From Cyanobium sp. NS01 (GTDB taxonomy: Bacteria > Cyanobacteriota > Cyanobacteriia > PCC-6307 > Cyanobiaceae): a DNA stretch of 64,000 nt. The DNA lies in NCBI RefSeq assembly GCF_014280235.1, contig NZ_CP047940.1, positions 1,922,001-1,986,000 of the forward strand. The letters run 5' to 3'. Made by a program: the position numbers and the translations under genes. The first letter of the stretch is position 1, and every line of letters begins with the position of its first letter. Shown one piece after another: positions 25,229 through 32,178 of the stretch. The notes under the pieces were generated by a model. The model worked only from the letters and a program-made list of their open reading frames with translations. It searched no databases and was not told where the DNA came from.

Positions 25229-25471
25229 CTAGCGCACCACACAGGGCTTGGGCAGCCCCGCAGCCAGCAGCACGTGGCCGCAGGCCTGCTGAAAGCCGGG
25301 CTGGGAGAGCACCAACGCCGGCCGGCGCTTCTGGGCTTGCCGATCCGCGAACGCAAACGGCACCCGCACCGAGCCATCCTCCAGCTCCCAACAGAGCTGA
25401 TCGCCCTGCCGCAGGCCCAGGGCATCACGCACCATTTTCGGCACGGTCACCTGGCCCTTGGCGTTACCAGG
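25229..25471 (-). pseudogene. AbrB-MazF fused remnant
   Basis: One open frame joins the DNA-binding start of an AbrB/MazE-type antitoxin (KGQVTVPKMVRDALGLRQGD, then QLCWELEDGSVR) directly to the N-terminal MazF motif VPFAFADRQAQKRRPALVLS, then a shortened toxin end AAGLPKPCVVR. Compared with the intact pair at 27708-28292, the antitoxin C-terminus, the intergenic gap and the toxin start are gone, with the join at the shared short motif VRV(P); a second in-frame deletion lies between HVLLA and AAGLPKP. The result is a 75-80 residue chimera that lacks a clear start codon. It is probably non-functional, though it could still bind DNA. Confidence 0.65.
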
Positions 25472-25547
25472 CGACCGGGCTGGGTTGGTGCGGTACTGGA
25501 CGCTCGGTTCGCGCCTGCTGCCCTTACCCTGACGAAGGCGCCGCCCA

Positions 25548-26198
25548 GTGACCATGACACTTGCCCCGCCAGCAAGCCCCGTCGACTGCCCCGGGCATGC
25601 CCTCGCGCCGTTGCTGCTGCCGCATGAGCTGCGGCTCACAGCTGAGCAGTTTGAGGCCGTCTGCCAGGTCAACCCCGACGCCGTGCTGGAGCTCGACGCC
25701 AGCGGCCACGTGATCCACATGACCCCCACCGGCAGCGAAACCGGATCCAGAAACCAGGCGCTCGGGGCTCTTCTCTGGATTGCGGTGCGTACAGCTGGGC
25801 TGCCACTGAAGGTGTTCGACAGCTCCAGCGGCTTTCGCTTGCCCGATGGCTCGGTGCTCAGCCCTGATGCTGCCCTGATCAGGCAAGAGCGCTGGGCGGC
25901 CCTCACGCCAGAGGAACGGCGCGGCTTTGCACCCCTTTGCCCCGATCTGGTGGTGGAGCTGGCCAGCCCCAACGACCAGGGGCCGCGCGGCCTCACGGGC
26001 CTGCGCCGCAAGATGGCCGCCTATCAGGCCAATGGCGCCCAACTGGGCTGGCTGCTGATTCCTGAGCAACAGGCGGTGGAGGTGTGGCCCGCCAGTGGCG
26101 GTGGCGATCCCCTGCGCATCGATGTCGCCACCAGCCTTGATGCCGGCTCCCTGTTCCCCGGGCTGCAGATCGATCTGCTGGAGATCTGGCAGGGGTGA
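25548..26198 (+). CDS. Uma2-family restriction-endonuclease-like protein
   Basis: A 216-residue DUF820/Uma2 protein. LTAEQFEAVCQVNPDAVLEL, GHVIHMTPTGSETGSRN, the putative active-site strands LPDGSVLSPDAALIRQERW and LCPDLVVELASPNDQ, and RRKMAAYQANGAQLGWLL are the family's conserved segments in order; the PD and (V)ExxS residues form the PD-(D/E)XK-type site. Uma2 proteins are abundant in cyanobacteria and of uncertain role. Start is GTG 25548 or ATG 25554. It lies in the toxin-antitoxin-rich zone, beside a broken AbrB-MazF, and shows no defect itself. Confidence 0.88.
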   Translation: MTMTLAPPASPVDCPGHALAPLLLPHELRLTAEQFEAVCQVNPDAVLELDASGHVIHMTPTGSETGSRNQALGALLWIAVRTAGLPLKVFDSSSGFRLPDGSVLSPDAALIRQERWAALTPEERRGFAPLCPDLVVELASPNDQGPRGLTGLRRKMAAYQANGAQLGWLLIPEQQAVEVWPASGGGDPLRIDVATSLDAGSLFPGLQIDLLEIWQG

Positions 26199-26199
26199 G

Positions 26200-27002
26200 C
26201 GGCAGCCAGGCCAGTCGGTCGCGGGGCAGATCCGAGCCCAGCACCCCGTGCTTCCAGTTGGCGATGTGGTGCATGCGCGCTTCCGAGAAGCCGGCGGCCT
26301 GCAACTGCTCCAGCACATCCCAGGCGGGGATGCGATACACCAGTGAGCCCTGATGCGGCCGCACCGGATCGCCGTGGTAATCAGGCCAGCGGGCAGGTGG
26401 CCAACAGCCTCCCGCCCGGCCGCAGCACCCGGGCGATCTCGCGGAAGGCCAGCTCCAGATCCTGCTCGTGCTCAAACAGCTCGTTGCACAGCACCAGATC
26501 AAAGCTGGCATCGGTGAAGGTGAGGGCGCAGAGGTCCTGGTGGGGACTATCCGAAAGGCCTGCTCGGCATCCTCCAGGAATTCACTGCAGCTCAGCCGCC
26601 CCTCCCCCGGCTGACGCCGCAGCCACAGGGAAAACCCGGGAGCGCCTCCACCAGATAGATGGCCTGTTGGCCCAGCCCCTCCAGGGAGCCATCAAGCTGC
26701 TCCAGCACCAGCAGCACCGCCCGGTTGCGGCTGAGCAGCCCCTTGGCGATCAGCGCCTCGCGGTAGTTCGGCCCCTGAATCGTGATCGCCTCCGGCGGGA
26801 TGTGCTCGCCGGTAAACGGCTCCAGGATCCCCAGGGCCTGGCTCGCCTGCACGCAGTCGCCGAGCAGACCGCCCTGCTGCAGCAGCGCCGGCAGCAGGAG
26901 CAGAAAGTCGCCCAGGTTGGCATAAACCAGCTGCAGATCGTGCAGCGCCAGCATCCCTTCGCTGGACTTCTGCGCTGGACGCTCAGCAGCCTGCACCACC
27001 AA
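26200..27002 (-). pseudogene. Methyltransferase, decayed duplicate
   Basis: A broken copy of the gene at 15206-16102. The N-terminal part is open from 27002 and matches in order (LLQQGGLLGDCVQASQALGI, GPNYREALIAKGLLSRNRAV and QQAIYLVEALPGF). Then frames shift near 26600 and 26550, the SFDLVLCNELFEHEQDLELA core reappears in another frame, and after ATCPLA a deletion (near 26385) removes about 25 codons and introduces a stop. The end, SLVYRIPAWDVLEQLQAAGF to KHGVLGSDLP, is again recognisable but the last codons are lost at the Uma2 stop. It lies downstream of the second Nif11 copy, as the intact gene does for the first. Confidence 0.85.
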
Positions 27003-27068
27003 AGCCGTCTCTCAGTTAAATGACTGTAAGCAGATCCTCCCGGTTGCTCACCCATGCCGCCTTCATTG

Positions 27069-27308
27069 CTACTGACCTCTGAAAAACGCTGTCCGCCCTG
27101 CCCGCCCGCCCCCGGTCCAGGGCCACCAGGGTGCGGTGAAGGCCTCGTCGTGGGCATACAGCTGCAGCTCCCTGGCCGTGATGGCAAAGCCGGCGGCCTG
27201 GGCCCGTTGCACCAGCTGCGCCAGGTCGCTCGCCGCACCGATCCGGGCCTGCAGGGCCGGGTCAGCCGCCACCGCTTGCAGGAACTGCCGCAGGGCAGGG
27301 CTCTTCAT
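27069..27308 (-). CDS. Nif11-like peptide, copy 2
   Basis: A 79-residue near-duplicate of the protein at 16242-16484: the helical Nif11 part differs at only a few positions (ARIGAASD for AQIGAAAD), and the tail is FTAPWWPWTGGGR followed by RTAFFRGQ. The conserved WWPW-x-GGGR and TAFFR elements in both copies suggest the tail matters. It is preceded by the same heptanucleotide repeat (four copies) 11 bases before the ATG and followed by the decayed methyltransferase. Both the coding part and about 90 bases beyond the repeat resemble copy 1, so the unit was duplicated with its promoter. Confidence 0.75.
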   Translation of the reverse strand: MKSPALRQFLQAVAADPALQARIGAASDLAQLVQRAQAAGFAITARELQLYAHDEAFTAPWWPWTGGGRAGRTAFFRGQ

Positions 27309-27319
27309 GGCCTACCCCC

Positions 27320-27347
27320 AGTCGCTGGTCGCTGGTCGCTGGTCGCT
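27320..27347. repeat. Heptanucleotide tandem repeat, 4 copies
   Basis: AGTCGCT followed by three perfect GGTCGCT units, 11 bases from the start codon of the second Nif11-like gene (minus strand). It is the counterpart of the 14-copy array at 16496-16593; the sequence just beyond, GGCGCATTA, is common to both loci. Confidence 0.9.
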
Positions 27348-27707
27348 GGCGCATTAATTCCATCGTCTCGCGCAGACAATCATCCTTACAGATATTGCCC
27401 CAATGTCGGTATTCCATCGCACCTATCCAGAACATGCATGCCTCGGCACCACCGCTGGGTGAGGGTCATTGCCACAGCTGGGATCTGAGGGAGGCGCGCT
27501 ACTCCATGGGACACCGCTGGCGTGATCGGCTCCAGTGCCTCGCCCATGCAGAAAGCGGTGTGGCTGTGATCCCGGATCACCAGGGCCTTGCCATCGGCCT
27601 GGCAGATCGCCACCGTCTGCTCCATGCGGCTGAGAAAGACCTCCTGGTTCTCCTCAGCCGTGAGGGCGCGATGGCCGCGCGGTCATGGCGTGCTTGGGAA
27701 TCTGGCC
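27348..27707. other. No intact gene; Nif11 promoter side and a coding remnant
   Basis: The first 90 bases are shared with the region upstream of Nif11 copy 1 (for instance CATCGCACCTAT and AGAACATGCATGCCT) and probably hold its promoter. From about 27450 to 27690 the minus strand has a short open stretch, MEQTVAICQADGKALVIRDH then SHTAFCMGEALEP, which looks like an internal piece of a larger protein, perhaps of sulfotransferase type, with no start or proper end. I cannot assign it. Confidence 0.35.
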
Positions 27708-28049
27708 TCAAGCTACGGGCAGCAGGCGGCGCAGGTGGGCCATCACCCCGGCCTGGTCCTCTGCCTCCAGCGCTCCAACAGCCCCGAGCACCAGCCGTGC
27801 ATCCAGTGTGAACAGCTTGAAGCGCACCAGGCAGGGCTGCTTCAAGCCAGCAGCCTGCAGATCCGCTATCGGCCAATCCAGGGGCCACGCCGATTGCCGG
27901 GCCGAGGTGATCATCGCCAGCACAAGATGGCCGCAGCGTTGCTGAAACCCTGGCGGCGACAGCACCAGGGCCGGCCGCCGCTTGCTGTCCTCACGATCGC
28001 TGAAAGGGAAGGGCACCCGAACCCCAGCAAACCTGTCGAAGGGTGTCAT
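27708..28049 (-). CDS. MazF/PemK-type toxin
   Basis: A 113-residue protein with the MazF N-terminal motif VPFPFSDREDSKRRPALVLS, then the strand GHLVLAMITSARQSAWPLDW and CLVRFKLFTLD, in the order of MazF/PemK endoribonucleases; the last helix ends in VMAHLRRLLPVA. MazF enzymes cut mRNA when not held by their antitoxin. The gene starts 24 bases after the AbrB-type gene on the same strand, and together they form an intact pair. A fused, deleted version of the same pair is at 25229-25471. Confidence 0.85.
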   Translation of the reverse strand: MTPFDRFAGVRVPFPFSDREDSKRRPALVLSPPGFQQRCGHLVLAMITSARQSAWPLDWPIADLQAAGLKQPCLVRFKLFTLDARLVLGAVGALEAEDQAGVMAHLRRLLPVA

Positions 28050-28073
28050 CGCTGGCCTGTGGGGAATCCCGGC

Positions 28074-28292
28074 TCAGAGGTCTTGAAACGCTTCGTGGTC
28101 CGCCTGGCTGCTCCACTCCGCCAGGGTGGCCTCCAGGCCCTTCAGGTAGGCCACATCCAGCGGCGCCACGGCCCGCACCGCCCCATCCTCCAGCTCCCAG
28201 CTGAGCTGATCACCCTGCTGCAGGCCCAGGGCGTCGCGCACGGCCTTCGGCACCGTCACCTGGCCCTTGGCTGTGAGTGTGGCCAGCTCCAT
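28074..28292 (-). CDS. AbrB/MazE-type antitoxin
   Basis: A 72-residue protein: MELATLTAKGQVTVPKAVRD followed by ALGLQQGDQLSWELEDGAVR is the swapped-hairpin AbrB DNA-binding fold, and the last 30 residues (AYLKGLEATLAEWSSQADHE) form the acidic tail that would wrap the toxin. It is followed by the MazF-type gene. It likely represses its own operon as well as neutralising the toxin. ATG start at 28292; no competing start. Confidence 0.85.
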   Translation of the reverse strand: MELATLTAKGQVTVPKAVRDALGLQQGDQLSWELEDGAVRAVAPLDVAYLKGLEATLAEWSSQADHEAFQDL

Positions 28293-28571
28293 GGCGACCC
28301 CGTGCTCATGATGACCTTTTTGCTGGCCAACATCTTACTGCAGGCGATCCTTGCGGTAAGGCGTCATTACAGCAGGCCGCGAGGCGCTCTGCGCAGGAAA
28401 CCTCGGTGAATGCCCTGGTGCCCGATTTTCTTGAGCGCTATGTGGATGCCCGCAGCAACCGCCTGGCCTCCCTCGCCAGCTTTGAAGCCATCGCCGGCAG
28501 CAGCCGAAGCGTGAGCACCGGGCCGTGGAGCCGCGACGCCCTGACATGAGCGCGACTGATGCGCGTGTTCA
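28293..28571. other. No recognisable gene
   Basis: Short frames only. The plus strand has an open stretch near 28405-28549 reading LVPDFLERYVDARSNRLASL, which looks like a fragment of a helical protein, without start or family assignment. It may be debris from rearrangement between the toxin-antitoxin modules and the glycosyltransferase block. Confidence 0.3.
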
Positions 28572-28903
28572 AGGGCAGAAGCCAAGAATCTGACCCACGA
28601 TCTCCAGCACTTCCAGCCCCACCGTGCTCTGGAAAACCGGTGCTCCCAGCTCCAGAAACGGATGGTGATCCATCCAAATCACGTCCACACGTTGGGGGAT
28701 CCAACCCGGCCCCAGGCCATGGCTTCGGTGGCGTCAGCCTCCATGGGCCGGTACGCCTCAAGGCGCTCCGCAAGGCTCAGACGCGGGTGGGCGGAGCGGA
28801 TGAGGACGCCTTCCTCCAGAACCGCCAGCTCCACCTCCTGATCCTCGAGGAGGGTGCGCCTTATGGGCCAGGGCCGCAACGCTTGCCTTGCCGTGGTGGC
28901 CAT
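28572..28903 (-). pseudogene. MazEF-like remnant
   Basis: From 28903 the minus strand encodes 74 residues with LEDQEVELAVLEEGVLIRSA and HPRLSLAERLEAY, the middle and tail of a MazE/AbrB-type antitoxin of a different type from the one at 28074, but lacking a good N-terminal DNA-binding hairpin. In another frame downstream comes VDVIWMDHHPFLELGAPVFQ, like the first strand of MazF (GDVVWxDFxP) that then diverges, ending in LEVLEIVGQILGF. I read this as a decayed antitoxin-toxin pair with internal deletions. Confidence 0.45.
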
Positions 28904-28906
28904 GGC

Positions 28907-30118
28907 TCAGTCCTCCTCCAGCAGCGCCAGCACCGCCTCCGGATCCACCCGCAGATCCGGATAGTTGGGCCCGTTGGCGCTCGGCAGCGCCGCGCCCACG
29001 TGGATGCGGTGATCGATCCCCAGCCGCGCTGAAATCAGCGCGAACGAAAGTGTGCCGTTGCCCTCTGCCATCAGCTCCAGCGCCCGCTGCGGCGCCGCGC
29101 CGGCGAACAGCAGATGGGTGAAGGCCGCCCCGTGGGGCCCCAGCACCCGCTGATGCCGCCCCACCAGCTCCGCCTGCTCCCTCACGCCCAGCCCCTCCAG
29201 CCCGTGCACCACCTGCAGCCGCGGCGTATGCCGCTGCAGGGCGGCGATCAACGCAGCCTCGTTCACCACCCGGCGCCGCTGGCGGCACAGGTAGAGCACG
29301 CTGCCAGCCGGAGCCGGAGCCGGGGCCGGCCGGGCATCCACCAGCTGCCGCACCCAGCCCATCGCCAGGCCGCTGCAGCGCAACAGCGGATGGATGTGAA
29401 TGGCCCGCCGCAGGTAGAACAGCTGCCCCACCGCCAGCTCAAGGCCCGGCTCCAGCGGCACGATCGGATGACCCCAACGGGCAGCCACCCGCTCCAGCAA
29501 CTCCCGCTGAAAGGGTTGGCAGGGCGCGTCCACCACCAGCGGAATCCGGCGGCGGCACTCCCCCGCCAGCGCAATCTTGGGCAGCACATCGCACACGAAG
29601 TGGCAGAAGTTGGTGCCATCAACGTCATCGCAGACCAAAAAAGCTTCGGGCAGCTCCTCCCGCCGCGTTGGTTCCGCCGGCGGAAGCAAGCCGTCGCCGC
29701 ACAGCAGCCCACCGGCCAGGGGCCAGTAGGCCGATGAAGCATCGGCCACCAGGGCCGTGCCCTGGCTCACCAGGTGATAGCCCTGCCAAAGCCGCACCAC
29801 CCCGCCCTTGAGCAGGGCCACCTCAAGGCTTACGGGGCTGCTGTTCAGCCCCGGCAAGCCTCCCCGTTGGGGAAAGTGCAGCCGTTCAGGGGCATCGCAG
29901 TGCACCCCATAGGCCAGATCCAGGGGCGTATCCAGCCGAAGGGCCGTGGTGGCTTCGCCATCGCTGCAGGCGGGGAGTTCCGCCGCCACGCATTGCAGGG
30001 CCTGGCGCGCCGCCTCCGCCCCGGCATCACCCCACACCGCCGTGCTCACCCCCTGGCGGCGGTTGTGCTCGAGCAACGCCCCCAACAAAGCCCCGCGCCC
30101 CACCCGTTCAGGCCCCAA
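28907..30118 (-). CDS. Glycosyltransferase family 61-like protein
   Basis: A 403-residue protein. FLVCDDVDGTNFCHFVCDVL near residue 165 is the GT61 hallmark (N-x-x-H-x-x-x-D), followed by LPKIALAGE, a helical middle, VLYLCRQRRRVVNEAALIAA and the C-terminal VLGPHGAAFTHLLFAG (G-x-H-G-A) nucleotide-sugar site. GT61 enzymes transfer xylose, GlcNAc or related sugars; bacterial members are poorly known. It overlaps the end of the 663-codon gene upstream by 11 bases, so they form a unit, divergent from the secretion operon that starts at 32179. Confidence 0.8.
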   Translation of the reverse strand: MGPERVGRGALLGALLEHNRRQGVSTAVWGDAGAEAARQALQCVAAELPACSDGEATTALRLDTPLDLAYGVHCDAPERLHFPQRGGLPGLNSSPVSLEVALLKGGVVRLWQGYHLVSQGTALVADASSAYWPLAGGLLCGDGLLPPAEPTRREELPEAFLVCDDVDGTNFCHFVCDVLPKIALAGECRRRIPLVVDAPCQPFQRELLERVAARWGHPIVPLEPGLELAVGQLFYLRRAIHIHPLLRCSGLAMGWVRQLVDARPAPAPAPAGSVLYLCRQRRRVVNEAALIAALQRHTPRLQVVHGLEGLGVREQAELVGRHQRVLGPHGAAFTHLLFAGAAPQRALELMAEGNGTLSFALISARLGIDHRIHVGAALPSANGPNYPDLRVDPEAVLALLEED

Positions 30119-32099
30119 GCCAGCTGGACAGGGGCCGGCCGCTGCTCAGGGCCGCCACGCCATAGCGCTGGTGCACCGCCCGCAGCAGCGGCAGCCGGTA
30201 GGCGCCGCAATCGGCCAGCAGCACCGCAAACGGCCGCTGGCGGTGGAGGCCATCCACCCCCTCCAACAGCACCGCCAGGCTCTCGGCAAAGCTGGCGGCC
30301 GGCCGCGCCGGCCAGCAGCTGGCAGGGCTCTCCAGCACCCGCAATCCGAAGGGTTCACCCTGGAAACAGCGCCCGGCCCGGTGAGCCTCCTGCACCGCCG
30401 CCGCCCGATCCCCGACATACACCACCTCCAAACCCCCCAGTTCCGCCAGCAGCTGCTCCGGTGCCGGCGGTGCCCCCAGCAGCGGCAGCGCCGACACCTG
30501 TTGCTGGCCCACCAGCTCCTGGGCCACAGCCAGCCACCGAGCCAGGCAAGCGGCGTCATCGGTCCAGAGCTCAGCCTCCAGCAGGTCCCGCACCACCTCC
30601 CGGCCCCAGTCCATCAGCCCCTCCAGGGGCTCGTGGGCACTGGCGTAATAACCCTGCTCCAGGTGCAGACGCCGCAGCGCCTCCAGCGGTGGCGGGCACT
30701 GCATCCAGGGCAGCTCCTGGCGCTCCTGCCAGAACCCAGGATTGTGGTGCTCACGGCGCAGCTCCGCCAACACCGGCTCCAGCGCCTCCGGCTGGGCCAG
30801 CAATGGGTGGAGCACCGCCAGTTCGGTGCTATCCAGCTCGATCAGCAGGCTGTGCTGCCAGTCGATCGGCGGCAGGGGCTCCAGCTTCTCCGCCAGCCGC
30901 CGCTGCCAGGCTGCCGCCAGGTACGCCAACCGCTCAAACGCAGCCGCCGGCAGCCGCAGCCCGGCACGCCAGGCCGGCTCCAGCGCCGCCAACAGCGCGG
31001 GGGCGGCGGGCTGGGCATGGCTACCCCGCGGCAGGTGCCACACGAAATCGTCGAGGGCGGCCTCGATCGCTTCAAAGCCCGCCTCCCCATCCCCAGCCAG
31101 CAGCGGCGCCACATCCAGCTGTAACGGGGAGGTCTCCCCGCCCGGCTCCAGCAGCACCAGTGCGGCCACCCCAGCAGCGGAGGTTTCCGCTTGGGCAGCG
31201 CTGCCCCCAACCGCCGGCCTTGGACTCAGCGGCCCCAGCTCCGGCGCCAGCAGCTCAAGAACCAGCCGCGCCCGCAGGAGGGCCGCAGCCAGGGGCTCCT
31301 TCTGCTCCGGCTCCACCGGCAGGCTCTCCAGGTGTGTGCACAGCTGGGCCAGGGCCGCCGCATCCGCGGTGGGCCGCGCCAGCAGCTGCTCCACCGCAGC
31401 GGCCAGATGGTCGCGGGCCTGCTGCAACACCCAGGCCGGTGCGGGTGCCAGCAGCTGATTGAGGCGCAGCAACAGCCCATAGGCCCGCTGCCGTGCCACC
31501 CCCGGCTCCTGGCCCTGCTCCGCCTCGATCAGGGCCGTCCAGTAGGCAGCTCCGTCCTGCACCAGCTGCTGCTCCAGAACCGCCAGCCACTCCGGCGGCG
31601 TGAACGGCAGCTGCCGGCCCAGATTCAAGCGTTCAGCCAAACGCCAGCACAGCTCCGAGCGCAGGGGCTCAGGCGGCGGCGCAGTGCTGTGGCTGTTCAC
31701 CGCCCCGTGCACCGCGGCGGTGAGGCTCGCCAACAGCTCGCCATAGCGATTCCAGAATGATGCCGCCTGCTCCGGCAGCACCTGCGCCAGATCCACCACC
31801 AGCTGCAGCAGCTGATCGTGGTGTTCCAGGGCTTCGAGCCAGGCACCGGTGGTCCAGGCGTGCTCACAGCAGCGCAGCTGCAACTCGGCCTGTTCGGCCA
31901 TCAGCTGCACCTGAGCCGCACCGGTGGGGGCGGAACCCTGCAGCTCCCGCAGCAGCGCCAACCGCGCCTCCTGGGTGAGCGGCAGCGCCCGCAGCTGCTC
32001 GATCGACAGCCACACCCCCGGCCCGCTGCCCGGCTGGCTTGCGGCAGCAGGGCTTGACCCTGAACTGGCGGAGGGACGTGGCGAGACGGTCAGAATCAA
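30108..32099 (-). CDS. Large helical protein of unknown function
   Basis: A 663-residue protein, rich in Leu, Ala, Gln and Pro. Most is helical and repeat-like without a clean TPR pattern. The last 110 residues look like a separate alpha/beta domain: LEVVYVGDRAAAVQEAHRAG, then FAVLLADCGAYRLPLLRAVH and RYGVAALSSGRPLSSWLG, which could be a nucleotide-binding or glycosyltransferase-like fold. No family is recognised with confidence. TTG 32099 gives the longest frame; a later start is possible since the first 25 residues are low complexity. It is cotranscribed with the GT61 gene and diverges from the glycosyltransferase at 32179. Confidence 0.55.
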   Translation of the reverse strand: MILTVSPRPSASSGSSPAAASQPGSGPGVWLSIEQLRALPLTQEARLALLRELQGSAPTGAAQVQLMAEQAELQLRCCEHAWTTGAWLEALEHHDQLLQLVVDLAQVLPEQAASFWNRYGELLASLTAAVHGAVNSHSTAPPPEPLRSELCWRLAERLNLGRQLPFTPPEWLAVLEQQLVQDGAAYWTALIEAEQGQEPGVARQRAYGLLLRLNQLLAPAPAWVLQQARDHLAAAVEQLLARPTADAAALAQLCTHLESLPVEPEQKEPLAAALLRARLVLELLAPELGPLSPRPAVGGSAAQAETSAAGVAALVLLEPGGETSPLQLDVAPLLAGDGEAGFEAIEAALDDFVWHLPRGSHAQPAAPALLAALEPAWRAGLRLPAAAFERLAYLAAAWQRRLAEKLEPLPPIDWQHSLLIELDSTELAVLHPLLAQPEALEPVLAELRREHHNPGFWQERQELPWMQCPPPLEALRRLHLEQGYYASAHEPLEGLMDWGREVVRDLLEAELWTDDAACLARWLAVAQELVGQQQVSALPLLGAPPAPEQLLAELGGLEVVYVGDRAAAVQEAHRAGRCFQGEPFGLRVLESPASCWPARPAASFAESLAVLLEGVDGLHRQRPFAVLLADCGAYRLPLLRAVHQRYGVAALSSGRPLSSWLGA

Positions 32100-32178
32100 C
32101 GCGGTGGCTTTGTTTCAAGTATCGCCGACTTCGCCACTTCCGCCCAGCCCATCCCACGCCGCGCCATCCCACGCCACG

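Noticed and set aside
27588-28409. 273-codon plus-strand frame
   Set aside because: It is antisense to the AbrB-MazF pair and has no motif of its own.
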